DNA of 64,000 nt from Notospermus geniculatus (taxonomy: Eukaryota; Nemertea; Pilidiophora; Heteronemertea; Lineidae): positions 405,599-469,598 of the forward strand of contig NMRB01000188.1 in assembly GCA_002633025.1 (NCBI GenBank). Reading direction: 5' to 3'. Positions 33,536 through 45,430 of the stretch are shown one piece after another. The notes below the pieces were generated by a model, which was given only the letters and a program-made list of their open reading frames with translations, did no database searches and was not told the DNA's origin. Position numbers and translations under genes: made by a program. Numbering within the stretch: the first letter of the stretch is position 1; every line of letters starts with the position of its first letter.

Positions 33536-35391
33536 TACACCACTGTATTACAGCAGGATTGAAAGTTTTCCGTGGTTTTTGATCGCCCAATGATCTGTTG
33601 ATAAAAGTACATGTTTGTTACAGCGAAACATGCTGCGAGAAACAGGCAAATAGAAAAAAAATTGGATCGTGGCCATTAATACTAGATTCATGAAAACTTA
33701 ATTGGCAAGAAACTACACGTATGTAATTAGCTGATGATGGCATGACCTTTTCTTGGTGTTCATCCGCATAGAAGTCACGCTCAGAACTTCCTGTTGTTGA
33801 AAAGATCCTCAAAATATGGGAACTGGCAATGAATATATACATCAAATTCTGTATAATCAAGTTGTGGTCTTCGCACATATGATGCGATTTCTGGCATGTA
33901 CGCCTACCCCATCTCAACAGCAAATGAGTTAACGTCTGTGTACAGTGACAACATTTTTTCCAACATTCATAGTTAACAACTGTTGGGCAAATGTTGTCGT
34001 CTGTGTTGGCCAACAGGGAAGGAGTTTACAACATGTTGTTGAAATGTTGCTAAAATGTTGGAAAACAGTTCGCTAGAGAGGAATGTTGTTCAGATGTTGA
34101 AGAAATTGAATGTTGCCAGTGTACGGACTATAGTGTAATTGGTTACGCCTGATCAAGGCTGAACCAGGCAATCGGAGACTGCCGGCTCTGTCCTGGGGAC
34201 AACCAGAAAGGCCCTATGCGACACCCAGAACCGCAACGTGCTAGCAAGAAGGGGGAACAGCACTCTTGTATCCGATCCTCGGATAAAACAAACAGTATGA
34301 ACATTCAAATATATTAGCAGATATTTTGCAAAAGATCACAAACTGGGGAACATTACCAATACCATGTGCACTACCCCTGCAAATTCTGTTCCAATTAAGT
34401 AGTTACCACCGACAAGGCCCCAGGGGATAACTTTGCCAAACCCACGCTTCCCTAATTAGCCGAGGGGAATATTTTGTCGGAATGGCGCCCTATTTTATTG
34501 TTATCCCAATCGGAAATTACCACGTGGTATAAAGTGTCCGTCAATTTTTACACCAGGGGAGGCCATTAGATTTTTTTCTCACGATTACCTCACTTTTCCT
34601 CCCCTTCCCCCGGGGTTCAGAAACAGAAACAAATCAAAAACCCCGTCTGTCATTGGAAAAGCGTTCTGTTTGCGTAGGGCTGCCCCAAAGCAAGAAAGAA
34701 CCAGTTCTTCCTGGAAAGAGAAGTTGGTAGTAGCGTCAAATTTGATTTGGTAACTTTATACAGGTGATGAAGGACGGTTTTCATCGAACTCTTGCAGAAT
34801 CGCCATGAAACATATTTCACTTGATTTGCGAGTGATTCACTTGATTCATAAATGACTAAACTGACCTTGCGTTCACCTTTCATGTCGTATCCAGTTCTGC
34901 CTTATCTCCCAATAAGCTACAACTCAACGTGGCCCAGAACGACCTGTACATCCATGCCTGTATCTACACGCCCAAATGTACGCGCACGCACCAAGTGCTT
35001 TTGAAACGGCTTTTATTGAGGGAACCCCATATGACTCGTGGTTTGCCTGACCCCTAAATGACCCCGTATTCAGATGAGGCATTTCACTACCGTGTGCCAG
35101 TCATTACTGATCAATAATCAGGGAAATAATCGACTGGAGTTCAAGCTGCAGGTTAGATTAGTGCGAGATTCGGTCGATAGGTGTCTGGGTGCAATAAGGA
35201 TTACACATGAGGCCATGCATTGTTTTTCCATTGATTTCTACGCATGTTAACGAAGTTGATTTTATTCGATTTGCTGCAAGGGTCAATGACAATGTCAATG
35301 CAACAAATACATGTAGACTAGGTGCTTCTGTCATCATCTCGTGCCTTTTAAGTGTCACAAACAGACGTTTGATTGGCGTACCCCCTCAGTC

Positions 35392-35871
35392 TCAGCCTAC
35401 CAGTTCAGGAAGTGTTACATTTGTTTTCAGCCCCAACCAGACGAAATCCAGTCCTAACGTGGCATAGCACTCATCAGCTCTGAGTGTCGTACACAGGACA
35501 GGATTGACGAAGATATAGCATCCGTGCAGCGTCACCTTTTGGCTGAAACAGAACTCGTAGAGGAACTCACTGCGCATGAACAAGCGGAAGTATGGAGTGC
35601 GACAGTTTGTGCAAGAGATGGCAGTGCCAGTTGAAGCCCACAAATGGTCGGAAGCAAGACCGTACCCACGGTTCCTCCAGTTGTATAAGGCCTCGACTTG
35701 AAACCTTGGATTCCTTGGGAGAAAAGGCCCATTGTTGTACTGCATGACTTGATATAACTGAAGGTCATCATTGAATGTTAGTTTTTGTGATGGCGTGAAG
35801 AACTGAAGAGTGAAATTCGAGATCCAAAGAGAAGGAATACATGCAATGTCTTCAAACATAAGAAGGAACAT
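35392..35871 (-). CDS. Unrecognised coding exon, Cys- and aromatic-rich
   Basis: 159 open codons with few A-ending codons, from ATG at 35871 to TGA at 35392. Reads through NFTLQFFTPSQKLTFNDDLQ, YNWRNRGYGLASDHLWAS and FVWLGLKTNVTLPELVG; eight cysteines and two sequons suggest a secreted or extracellular domain. A GTAGGC just before the stop could be a donor. No family recognised. A frame of this length can occur by chance here, but the codon composition argues for coding. Confidence 0.42.
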   Translation of the reverse strand: MFLLMFEDIACIPSLWISNFTLQFFTPSQKLTFNDDLQLYQVMQYNNGPFLPRNPRFQVEALYNWRNRGYGLASDHLWASTGTAISCTNCRTPYFRLFMRSEFLYEFCFSQKVTLHGCYIFVNPVLCTTLRADECYATLGLDFVWLGLKTNVTLPELVG

Positions 35872-36584
35872 GAACCATCAATACGTCAAGGTCCACTGAT
35901 CAGCGGATTCCCACGTTCGACAGTTGAAAAGTTCATCGGGCATTGGGTTAAGAGTTCAGATATCATTATCATATAGGCCTACCTCTAGCTAATTTCTTTA
36001 CAAATCACCAGAAGTTGAAAAGTTCATAATTCATTTGGCTTATTTTGATTTTATAGGCCTACATGTAATTCAAAATGATTGCAGCCAAGTTTATATAGTT
36101 CTCGCCACTTCTCGCGAGGTTATGACGTAATTAAACGCGACTTCTTTCCTGAATAGCTCGGAATGGAAAGTGCCACGAAGGCATGTGTGGTCAGAGTGGC
36201 GAAAGCATCTTCTACACGAAAGTATCACTGGACTGACCAAGGTGCGGTGTGCATGGAATACTCTGTATATGGGGAACAAGTCACATGACTTGCAAAGAAA
36301 ATGGCTGCAGTTTCATTGTCACCCTGCAAAATTTGCTTCTAGGTCATGGCTAAGGTACCGCGTGGGTTACTTGAGAGTCAGTTCAAGGACACACGATGTC
36401 CTTGGCCATGTTAGCTTTAGATTCTGATGCATTATTTTGCCGGTTAGCGATTATTTTAGCAGCTGTTGCGAGTGAGGAACACGTCTGCTGTGACTTGGAG
36501 TCATTTGTTTTGCGGGTTGGCATGCGCGTTATGAATTCCAGGACGGCATTCAACAGGAAAGGGGAGGGCAAGAATGCTACGTCT

Positions 36585-36666
36585 CGCGTTATTTGCTGAG
36601 ATTTGAGGACACCCTAGTCGGGCATCGCGTTATTTGCTGAGATTTGAGGACACCCTAGTCGGGCAT
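36585..36666 (+). repeat. 41-bp tandem duplication, copy A only
   Basis: CGCGTTATTTGCTGAGATTT... occurs twice head to tail here and once at the matching place in copy B. Confidence 0.93.
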
Positions 36667-36985
36667 AATGGACTCTGGAAAATGACTGGAAGGATGGAAT
36701 TCTGCGATATTCAAGGAATACAGATAAAAACTACAGGTACAAAACATGACTACTTTGCTCTAAATAGGTAGGCTAAATGCAGACTATACTACATACATTT
36801 AAATAATAGAGACAGGATTGACAGGAATAGAACAATACATCCACAGCCCCAAGAGAATGACGTCAGCTAGGCCTACTTCTTGTTGACGACGATCGGCCCT
36901 AAGCAGTGAGGGGAAAATACCATTAATGGATGATAGATAGGGCGTGTCATTACCAACAACGCGATAGGCCTAGATACGAAGCAGA

Positions 36986-37189
36986 TTATGACGAACAGGC
37001 ACACAAAATGAAAAGCATCTTTATGTTTCCCTGGCCAGTTCTCTCCAGGCTATCCTTGGACGTCGTCCTCCCGATATTTCGATGAAATGCACAGCCACAC
37101 CCGGATGAATGCGTACCCGGTGATGCACTTATCTCCTCATAACCTGGGTTCGTATTCACCGGAAGTGACATGCGTTGTTTCTTATTCCA
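36986..37189 (-). pseudogene. Truncated copy of the exon at 38186
   Basis: Identical, as far as can be read, to 38186-38389 and cut at the single N at 37190. Probably a second haplotype or an assembly duplicate, not a true pseudogene. Confidence 0.6.
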
Positions 37190-37190
37190 N

Positions 37191-38389
37191 AGATATCATT
37201 ATCATTATAGGCCTACCTCTAGCTATTTTCTTTACAAATCACCAGAAGTTGAAAAGTTCATAATTCATTTGGCTCCTTTTGATTTTGTAGGCCTACATGT
37301 AATTCAAAATGATTGCAGCCAAGTTTATATAGTTCTCGCCACTCCTCGCCAGGTTATGACGTAATTAAACGCGACTTCTTTCCTCAATAGCTCGGAATGG
37401 AAAATGCCACGAAGGCATGTGTGGTCAGAGTGGCGAAGGTATCTTCTACACGAAAGTATCACTGGACTGACCAAGATGTGGAATACATTGAATACTCTGT
37501 GGCGGGATACAGAAGTCACATGACTTCCAAAGAAAATGGCGGCAGTTTCATCAATTCATTGTCACCCTGCAAAATCTGCTTCTAGGTCATGGCTAAGGTA
37601 CCGCGTGGGTGACTTGAGGGTCAGTTCAAGGACACCTCGTGTCCTTGGCCATGTTAGCTTTAGATTCTGATGCATTGCTTGTTCGTTACCGATTATTTTA
37701 GCAGCTGTTGCGAGTTACAATCACGTCTGTTGTGACTTGGAGTCATTTGTTTTGCGGTTGGCATGCGCGTTATGAATTCCGGTACGCCATTGAAGAGGAA
37801 AGGGGAGGGCGAGTGTGCTGCGTCTCGCGTTATTTGCTGAGATTTGAGGACACCCTAGTCGGGCATAATGGACTCTGGAAAATGACTGGAAGGATGGAAT
37901 TCTGCGATATTCAAGGAATACAGATAAAAACTACAGGTACAAAACATGACTACTTTGCTCTAAATAGGTAGGCTAAATGCAGACTATACTACATACATTT
38001 AAATAATAGAGACAGGATTGACAGGAATAGAACAATACATCCACAGCCCCAAGAGAATGACGTCAGCTAGGCCTACTTCTTGTTGACGACGATCGGCCCT
38101 AAGCAGTGAGGGGAAAATACCATTAATGGATGATAGATAGGGCGTGTCATTACCAACAACGCGATAGGCCTAGATACGAAGCAGATTATGACGAACAGGC
38201 ACACAAAATGAAAAGCATCTTTATGTTTCCCTGGCCAGTTCTCTCCAGGCTATCCTTGGACGTCGTCCTCCCGATATTTCGATGAAATGCACAGCCACAC
38301 CCGGATGAATGCGTACCCGGTGATGCACTTATCTCCTCATAACCTGGGTTCGTATTCACCGGAAGTGACATGCGTTGTTTCTTATTCCA
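37191..38389 (+). repeat. Duplicated block 1, copy B
   Basis: Second copy; begins directly after the single N at 37190. Confidence 0.95.
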
Positions 38390-38536
38390 TGGGCGTTTGG
38401 TCTGTTTTCCATTTTCCGCAAGTTCCCTTTCGAGAATCGTTCGTCGTAATCTGGTCCAACTGGCCCAGGCATGATATCTCCCACTTTCCTCGCTATTTTG
38501 GTATTCCAAAACGCCAAGCCTTTGGCTGTCGTCTGC
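38186..38536 (-). CDS. Unrecognised gene, last exon
   Basis: Open for 116 codons from an acceptor-like CACTACGAG at 38538-38537 to TAA at 38186. Reads ADDSQRLGVLEYQNSEESGR, a basic stretch (RTILERELAENGKQTKR), NTNPGYEE and a cysteine-containing end (FILCACSS). Codon composition is coding-like. Bases 38186-38389 recur unchanged at 36986-37189 in the duplicated block, where the copy is cut by the N. No family recognised; the tail resembles a cytoplasmic tail in composition only. Confidence 0.4.
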   Translation of the reverse strand, partial: ADDSQRLGVLEYQNSEESGRYHAWASWTRLRRTILERELAENGKQTKRPWNKKQRMSLPVNTNPGYEEISASPGTHSSGCGCAFHRNIGRTTSKDSLERTGQGNIKMLFILCACSS

Positions 38537-39071
38537 CTCGTAGTGTGGTCATCTTCCGAACATCAGTCCAATGTCATCATTCGGTCATATCAACAGGATG
38601 GCTTGGTCTTATTGGGAATATGCACTTCCGAAGTGAAGCTGGACACAATGAGTTACGAAGACAGATATGTCAAATTGATAATCCTTAGAACAACAACAAT
38701 AAGGCCTACACAAGAATACGAAGCAACGTGGGACTTAGAAAATTTCTCCAAACGAAAGGTGGAACTTCCCAGATGAATGCTTGCTATCAAGTGAGCAAAC
38801 AGGAAAATTTGGAGGGAAATGAAAAGAAAATGTACAGAGACCTCTGCTTTGAACACGATCGACATGTGTCTGGGCTTGGGCCTAGTCCAACTGATAGTGA
38901 ATCCTGTCTTTGGTGATCTGTTGCTGGGCAAGTCAAGGCCAGGCCATGGAGAGCGGCCTCGGGACAGCGCGAGGTCAACGGCCACTCTGCCACCCACTGA
39001 TAACACAACCCATAGCATGTCGGGACAAGGTCGAAGGATTCTAGGAACAGATGTGTGATCCTTACCCCGGG

Positions 39072-39609
39072 GTTCAGGAGCTTGGGACCCAGACAGATGA
39101 AGGTAGAAGTACAAACAGGAACCAGACACGCCTTGGACGAATATGGAGCCAAGAAACGGTTTATGTTCTTTCAGGAAAATCGCCAAGGGAGGTGATTCCA
39201 GAAGTGATCTCTACCAGATCTCTACTTCTGGTACTCAACTAGAAAGTGCCTGAGGAAGACCACGGTTGGGGTCGAAAATTTGCAAAATTCGGAGACGACT
39301 TTATGTTTACCATCATTTTGTGTGTCGTTTTCTGTGCTATCAAAAATAGATTTTTGGTGCTATGTTGGAAACCTTGCAAGCTTTTGGCAGCATTTGGTTC
39401 CTTTCAAAATGTATGGTGAGGTTCGTATTGGTTTCCTCACAGGATGACATCGCTTGGGGTGAAAACAAAATAAAAATACCGGTACTCATGATTAGACTCC
39501 CTGTTCATTTTTGGAAATTTCACGACTGACATTTTTGATTTTTCATGGCAGCATTTCCAACCTCGTCCACAGTAGCGTAGCTGGATAACAATCACTGGCC
39601 CTTGGTTAA
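39072..39609 (+). repeat. Duplicated block 2, copy A
   Basis: Matches 39611-40135; the N at 39610 separates them. Copy A has an extra 20-odd bp (ATCAAAAATAGATTTTTGGT) near 39340. Confidence 0.95.
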
Positions 39610-39610
39610 N

Positions 39611-40135
39611 GTTCAGGAGCTTGGGACCCAGACAGATGAAGGTAGAAGTACAAACAGGAACCAGACACGCCTTGGACGAATATGGAGCCAAGAAACGGTT
39701 TATGTTCTTTCAGGAAAATCGCCAAGGGAGGTGATTCCAGAAGTGATCTCTACCAGATCTCTACTTCTGGTACTCAACTAGAAAGTGCCTGACATTGCCT
39801 GAGGAAGACCCCGGTTGGGGTCGAAAATTTGCAAAATTCGGAGACGACTTTATGTTTACCATCATTTTGTGTTGCGTTTTCTGTGCTATGTTGGAAACCT
39901 TGCAAGCTTTTGGCAGCATTTGGTTCTTTTCAAAATGTATGGTGAGGTTAGTATTGGTTTCCTCACAGGATGACATAGCTTGGGGTGAAAACAAAATAAA
40001 AATACCGGTACTCATGATTAGACTCCCTGTTCATTTTTGGAAATTTCACGACTGACATGTTTGATTTTTCATGGCAGCATTTCCAACCTCGTCCACAGTA
40101 GCGTAGCTGGATAACAATCACTGGCCCTTGGTTAA
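39611..40135 (+). repeat. Duplicated block 2, copy B
   Basis: Second copy; has its own short insertion (GACATTGCCT) near 39791. Confidence 0.95.
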
Positions 40136-40599
40136 ACTTTTGGTTGTCATGGTTTCGGCGAGGGTATTACGTCTGAGATACCTCGGCACGAACAATTTAG
40201 CATTATTTTTTGAAACTCGATCATTTTAAGATGTAGATACAGGATACAGTAACTAGGCGATATATGATATATTGTGTAACAAACGATTATAGTGTAAAAA
40301 ATAGAAAAACCAACACGGCATTTACTCTGTGACAGAGACAACGATTCTATATCCATACCTATAGGTATACCTATAGGAGTTAGATTTCTATACCTTGGTT
40401 GTTTCAAAAATAGTAGCTATTTTTGGTCCGTTGGCATGACACGCGAGAAAGAGCTGAGATTTCTGAATTTTTAAAGGCCTTGGTGGACAAAAACTCAAAA
40501 AATATGGTGTGCAACATGACTTCATCTGACAATATTTCACAAATGCTGAAGTTTTATCATTTTCCGTTTGTTTATGAAAAGTTGCCAGAAAGATGTCTT

Positions 40600-40974
40600 C
40601 ACTGCAAAAACAAGTTGGTCCATTATACCCATGGACACGGGTAACATTATACCCATGGATATGGGTAACATACATTATACCCATGGACACAGGTAAATTC
40701 CTTGTCCAATTTTTAAGCCCATTCCCCACGTGTTCATATATGCATCTGGGCAAAGTACCCATGGTCTTTGCTGATTTAACTCATGACGACAAACAAGGAT
40801 CAGGAGGGCCCAAGTATAGGACCAAAATTATCTATTTTTGGTAGAACCCATCGCCATGGAATATTTTGACAGTAGGTCCGTCTTCCTCGGAATGAGTTTG
40901 CTGTATCCATGTTAGTTCCCTGTACCCGTGGGTTTGGACCCACGGTACAGGATGATTTTTACAGTGTGAAATTC
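40600..40974. mobile_element. Element with CACTGTAAAAA-type ends (1)
   Basis: CACTGCAAAAA near 40600 and TTTTTACAGTG near 40973. Contains three TATACCCATGGA-CAGGTAA units and the palindrome CCTGTACCCGTGGG...GGTACAGG. Confidence 0.65.
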
Positions 40975-41158
40975 ACTATTTTTTGACTTTTGTCAGTTGG
41001 TATGAAGGCCACAGTCCTTCAGTAGAGATTCTTCAAGAAGACTTCATTAGACAATATTTCAGTGTTAAAGCTTATCATTTTCATTGTTCGTAAAATGTTG
41101 CCGGACTGTAGAAAAGGTTTTCTGAAATGAACGATATTTCGACTTTTGTCAATCGGTG

Positions 41159-41342
41159 CACTGTAAAAAATCATCCGTTTTCATGGGTACATACCAACAT
41201 GGGAACACTAAACTCAATCCGAGTTGTATGTACCCGTATGATGGGTACAGCGGGCCCTTGGGAAATGGGCTTAAAAAGTGGACAAGGAATTTACCCATTG
41301 CCATTGGTACGCTGTACCTACTAGTATTTCTTTTTACAGTGT
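41159..41342. mobile_element. Element with CACTGTAAAAA-type ends (2)
   Basis: CACTGTAAAAA ... TTTTTACAGTG. Shares ATTCCTTGTCCA-TTTTTAAGCCCATT, inverted, with 40693-40730. Confidence 0.75.
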
Positions 41343-42621
41343 ACAATCCTTCTCGAACAATTTTCCGTCATTCTTCAAGAACGTGTCCAGATAGAATTCT
41401 GAAAGAACCACTTGACATGAAGAAGTAGGGCTGACATGGCTGAGGCAAGGTCAGGCAGGCGATAAATCTACAAGTTTCAGCAGGAAATTCAGAGAAATTA
41501 TTGAGACCATAATTGCCAAAGAATTAAAAGTGACCGGACTTGTTGATTCGATTTAGAAATACATTGTACATGTAGTGTTGGCCGTACCAAACATTTTTTC
41601 GTGAAAATCTGTAAAATAACGAATTTCAAATTTTCAAACTTTTGATATCAATTATTGAAGGAGTTCGTTCGGAAATGTTCGTAAAAATAGCGAGTATCTA
41701 CTGGCCTTCCCCTGTGTGTCGTTCTGTTAGAAGTCATCGCACTTCAGGGTTGGCGACTTAGAAATCGTTTTGGCCAAACCTAAATGCGAAGAATGATGTG
41801 TAAAATTTCGAACAGCCATCATTTTCAATTTCAGAGGGGGGGGGGGGATACCAAATGCATGCTTGTGATTTGGAGATTGGTAATTTCTAACGCCCAACAG
41901 TTTTAAAGACGAAATAGTTTTAAAGTGTAAGTTAATTTTCAAAATTATTAAAGAAAATATAATTGGAAATTTCTCAAGCAAAACTAATCAGGAGAACTTT
42001 CCCATCTGATTTCAAGTGTCTCCTAAAAATAATTTTGTTTAAAAATTTTGACTCTTTTAGTTTCCAATGACTAGAAACCGACACATTTTTCAAATTTTAT
42101 TTTTCATGTAGGGCATTTGCTGATTATAATAAATTATAATGATAGTCAAGCTATTATTATAATGACCTGAATACAACTGCTATATAAGGTAGTACAAATC
42201 GTTATGATAATATCAGAATCAAAGTAAGTTAGTTGTAAGGAAGGAAATTCAAAACTTGATGTGTAGAAATGTTAATCTACGGCCAACCAATCATACACCA
42301 CTTTTAGAACAGAAACAAAACTTGTTGGCGATCTGTAGCCGAGGACAATACACTTTGTAACCGTCGATTCGATGACAAATTCAAAATGGTTGCTGAACTT
42401 TTCTGTGCCAAAAATTTCTTTTCATAGAACTTAGAATTTATATATTGGAGGATAATAATAAGATCAGAGTTCCCGAAAAGTACCATAAAATACTGTGATC
42501 ATTATGCTGTTTTCAGCAAAGAATTTGCTGGCAAAATTAACGGGATGAGGAATTTGGAGAACACGAATTCGATGGCAGTTTCACAGTTTTTCTTGTAAAA
42601 GTTCTTTTCAAAACTAAGTAC

Positions 42622-42745
42622 TTGGAAATTTTCGACCCCAAACGGGGTCTTCCCCAGGCACTTTCTAGTAGAGATCCCAGAAGATTTACTTCTGGGATTC
42701 TACTAGAAAGTGCCTGAGGAAGACCCCGGTTGGGGTCGAAAATTA
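42622..42745. mobile_element. Foldback element related to 39.2-39.9 kb
   Basis: TTTTCGACCCCAAACGGGGT and CGGTTGGGGTCGAAAA pair, as do AGTGCCTGAGG arms. The right arm and the following ~80 bp also match 39240-39330. Confidence 0.85.
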
Positions 42746-43562
42746 ATGAAATTTTGGACACGACTTGATACGTATTTTATCATTTTGTGTGGTGTTCTTT
42801 GTGCTCTATGTTGGATATGTAACTTGGAAAAGAGTAAAAGTAAAGCGAAATCTGCGCATTAAAGTTTCCAGAATGAAAACTGGCGTAAAACTTTTCCTAC
42901 AATATTCAACATGGGGGACACATCGTGTCCTGACGAGTGTGACCGTAGCCCTTGAAATTTCAAGATGTGAGAGTCAGATATTCAAATTTTCGCCATGAAA
43001 AAAACTCTCAAAATCTACAACAAATCAGGTCTAAAACAAAATCAAGAAAATATTTACTTCAACTGTGAGTTGCCGTTGCTTTTTGTGTGTACATATATAT
43101 GAATTCCCAGGTGAGGAATAAAATAGTTTACAAATTAGAACTTTTAATGCACTATTTTGAGGGAAAACACTGAGTGTACACCCCTCAGTCCAAGTGTCCG
43201 GACTGGTCAGATTTTAACTGCGCATTTAGGGCCACATTCATACATTCCTGGCTTTAGTTACCTGCTAAAATATCCGTTTGTTCAGGCCAATGTACACAAC
43301 AGGCAACCAACTAAGCTTGCAAGGTGGGCGCAAATTTGCAGTGGCACGCTGCCTGTTGGACACTTGTAGTAATAGTATAAGGGTCGTGCGCAAAATCCTT
43401 CTTCATCTACCGATTAACAAAAGTCGAAAGTGATCACTACTATAGTCCATATTAAAATTTTTAACAAGTTGCAATACCCTGGTTCTGCCAAATGTCGAAC
43501 AGCCTGTAGAAGTAATGTCAGAAAATGTCGAATTTTGCGGAATGTTGTTGAAAATAGACAGA

Positions 43563-43635
43563 GGGCCGTATTTTAGAACGTTCCTTAAATCTATTGTTTT
43601 CGATGGTTTTACAATAACGTTCTAAAATACGACCC
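43563..43635. repeat. Foldback element
   Basis: GGGCCGTATTTTAGAACGTT and AACGTTCTAAAATACGACCC. Confidence 0.92.
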
Positions 43636-43638
43636 ATA

Positions 43639-43777
43639 GGCCCGGTTGCACCAGCTATGCTAAGTTAAGTTTGAGGTTGACCTCAACTTACATGACTTAG
43701 TAATGATTTGCCATTACAATTTGAGGTTGAGAATGACTTTGAGGTTAGCTTGAGCACAAAGTGGTGCAATCGGGCCA
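43639..43777. mobile_element. Foldback MITE, CCCGGTTGCACCA ends
   Basis: GGCCCGGTTGCACCA and TGGTGCAATCGGGCC. Ends resemble those at 57306-57468. Confidence 0.88.
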
Positions 43778-44439
43778 TAATGTTTTATAAACTAGTGGAC
43801 TGACTGATTTGCCCCTTTATCATGCAGTATATGTAACCTTCATACCGAAATATTAAAGACATGCAAATCTGAAACATACAGATGTGACGAAAACGCCTCA
43901 CAATAACGAATCTCGACATCAACTGAAGGGCTGCTTTACTCCTCAGAACAAGTTCCAGAACTGGCCGCAACTAGAGTTGGGAAAAATGGCCGAGTTGGTA
44001 GGCCTAGTTATTCCAAGAGGTGGCATGGCAAAACACCTTACGTCAGACTTAGGTTTTGACATGGAGCCCTTCAATTTATGACGTACATTTTTGGTATATT
44101 TAGTCACTAATGAGCACAGGAATCATGCTAGGATGAAAACTTGCATCCAGATCATGCCTGCAGTATTAAATGAACATTTTCTATATTCCAGTTTCACGAA
44201 ACAGGCATTTGTTTTTTTCGCTCCATATTTTACACCTTGAAGTCTAAATATACCATGTATTAATGGTTCATGCAACTTCATAGCAACAGATGAAAAAGAA
44301 AGGTCTTTGATCATTAAATAAGAGAACGAAGGTCAACTTATTCTCAAAGATACATGTACTTCGAGAAATCATGAACAAGACCATCTGTAGCCAAACATTC
44401 TAAAAATACATATATATGTGTGTGATTTCTACCTGAAAA

Positions 44440-45430
44440 CGGAGACGAAATCATGCTGTCAAACAAGAAAATGAAGACGAAATTCTGTCAAACATGTCCG
44501 AGTATAAGGTCAGTTTCTGCTTGAAAAAGAAGCCATCAACATTGAGAGTAAAGGTTATTTACTACATGAAAATACAAACAAAATGCTCACACAGTATAAG
44601 GTCAGTTGAGATCCTTAATGTTGTCATGGACATTTGAAAACTATGTCGAAATGCTGACAGTATATGCGGCCAGTTGAGATCAAAATGTCCTGATGAATTT
44701 TATCATGGATATTTAAAAACTGTGTCCAAATACTGACAGAATAATATGGTAAATTGAGGTCTGAAATTCGTCAGTGGCGTTTGAAAACTGCCCACATAGA
44801 ACGGTGTCGAAATTCTGCAAGAGTACTGGACCCATGTTCCCGAAGCGGTCGTAAGGTTAACGATATCGTTACGCTATGCATTTTTCCAGTTTTATAACGA
44901 CGGCTTCGGGAACATGGGCCCAGGTCAGTTGAGACAGCAATGCTGGATGAAGTTTGTCATCCACATTTGAAAACTCTGTCCAATACTCACAATGCAAGGT
45001 TAGTTGCGATCATAATGATGTGATGAATTTCGTCATGGACATTTTAGAAACCAACTGTGTCCAAATTCTGACATCATCCCAGTACCGATAAGGTCAGTTG
45101 ACATCGCAATACTCTGCTGTATTTCGTCATGGACATTTGAAAACTGTGTCCAAAATTCTGACAAGGGTACCAACCAACTTCAGGTCAGCTGGCATCGCAA
45201 TACTCTGGTGTATTTCGTGGTCAGATTGAATGTAATACTGTTTTGAATAATGTCATGGACGTTTGAAAACTCTGTCGAAATTCTGACAAAATATGAGGTC
45301 ATCAGTTTACATCGGAAAGCTATGGTGAATTTCGTCCTGGACATTTGAAAACTTCCAAATTCTGACAGTGTGTAAGGTAAGTTGACATTGCAATGCTGTG
45401 ACGAATTTTGTCCACGAAACCTGTGACCAA
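44440..45430 (+). repeat. Degenerate tandem array, ~90-bp period
   Basis: About ten imperfect units with GTCATGGACATTTGAAAACT, GTGTCCAAATTCTGACA and AAGGTCAGTTGACATCGCAA. Interrupted by the MITE at 44825-44924. Confidence 0.85.
44825..44924. mobile_element. Foldback MITE, family B copy 2
   Basis: Same ends and interior (TTACGCTATGCATTTT) as 13377-13488; interrupts a degenerate tandem array. Confidence 0.92.

Larger units (their letters stand above)
31381..35391. other. Non-coding stretch
   Basis: Holds the family E foldback, a 21-bp tandem repeat and an ATGTTG-rich low-complexity patch (33950-34115). The 131-codon minus frame at 33618-34013 overlaps that patch and was not accepted. Confidence 0.55.
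35957..37189 (+). repeat. Duplicated block 1, copy A
   Basis: Matches 37191-38389. The last 523 bp (36667-37189) appear identical at a constant offset of 1200; the first part differs by substitutions and small indels. Confidence 0.95.

Noticed and set aside
38653-39186. 177-codon minus frame
   Set aside because: Overlaps repeat DNA shared with duplicated block 2 and several competing frames; composition not coding-like.
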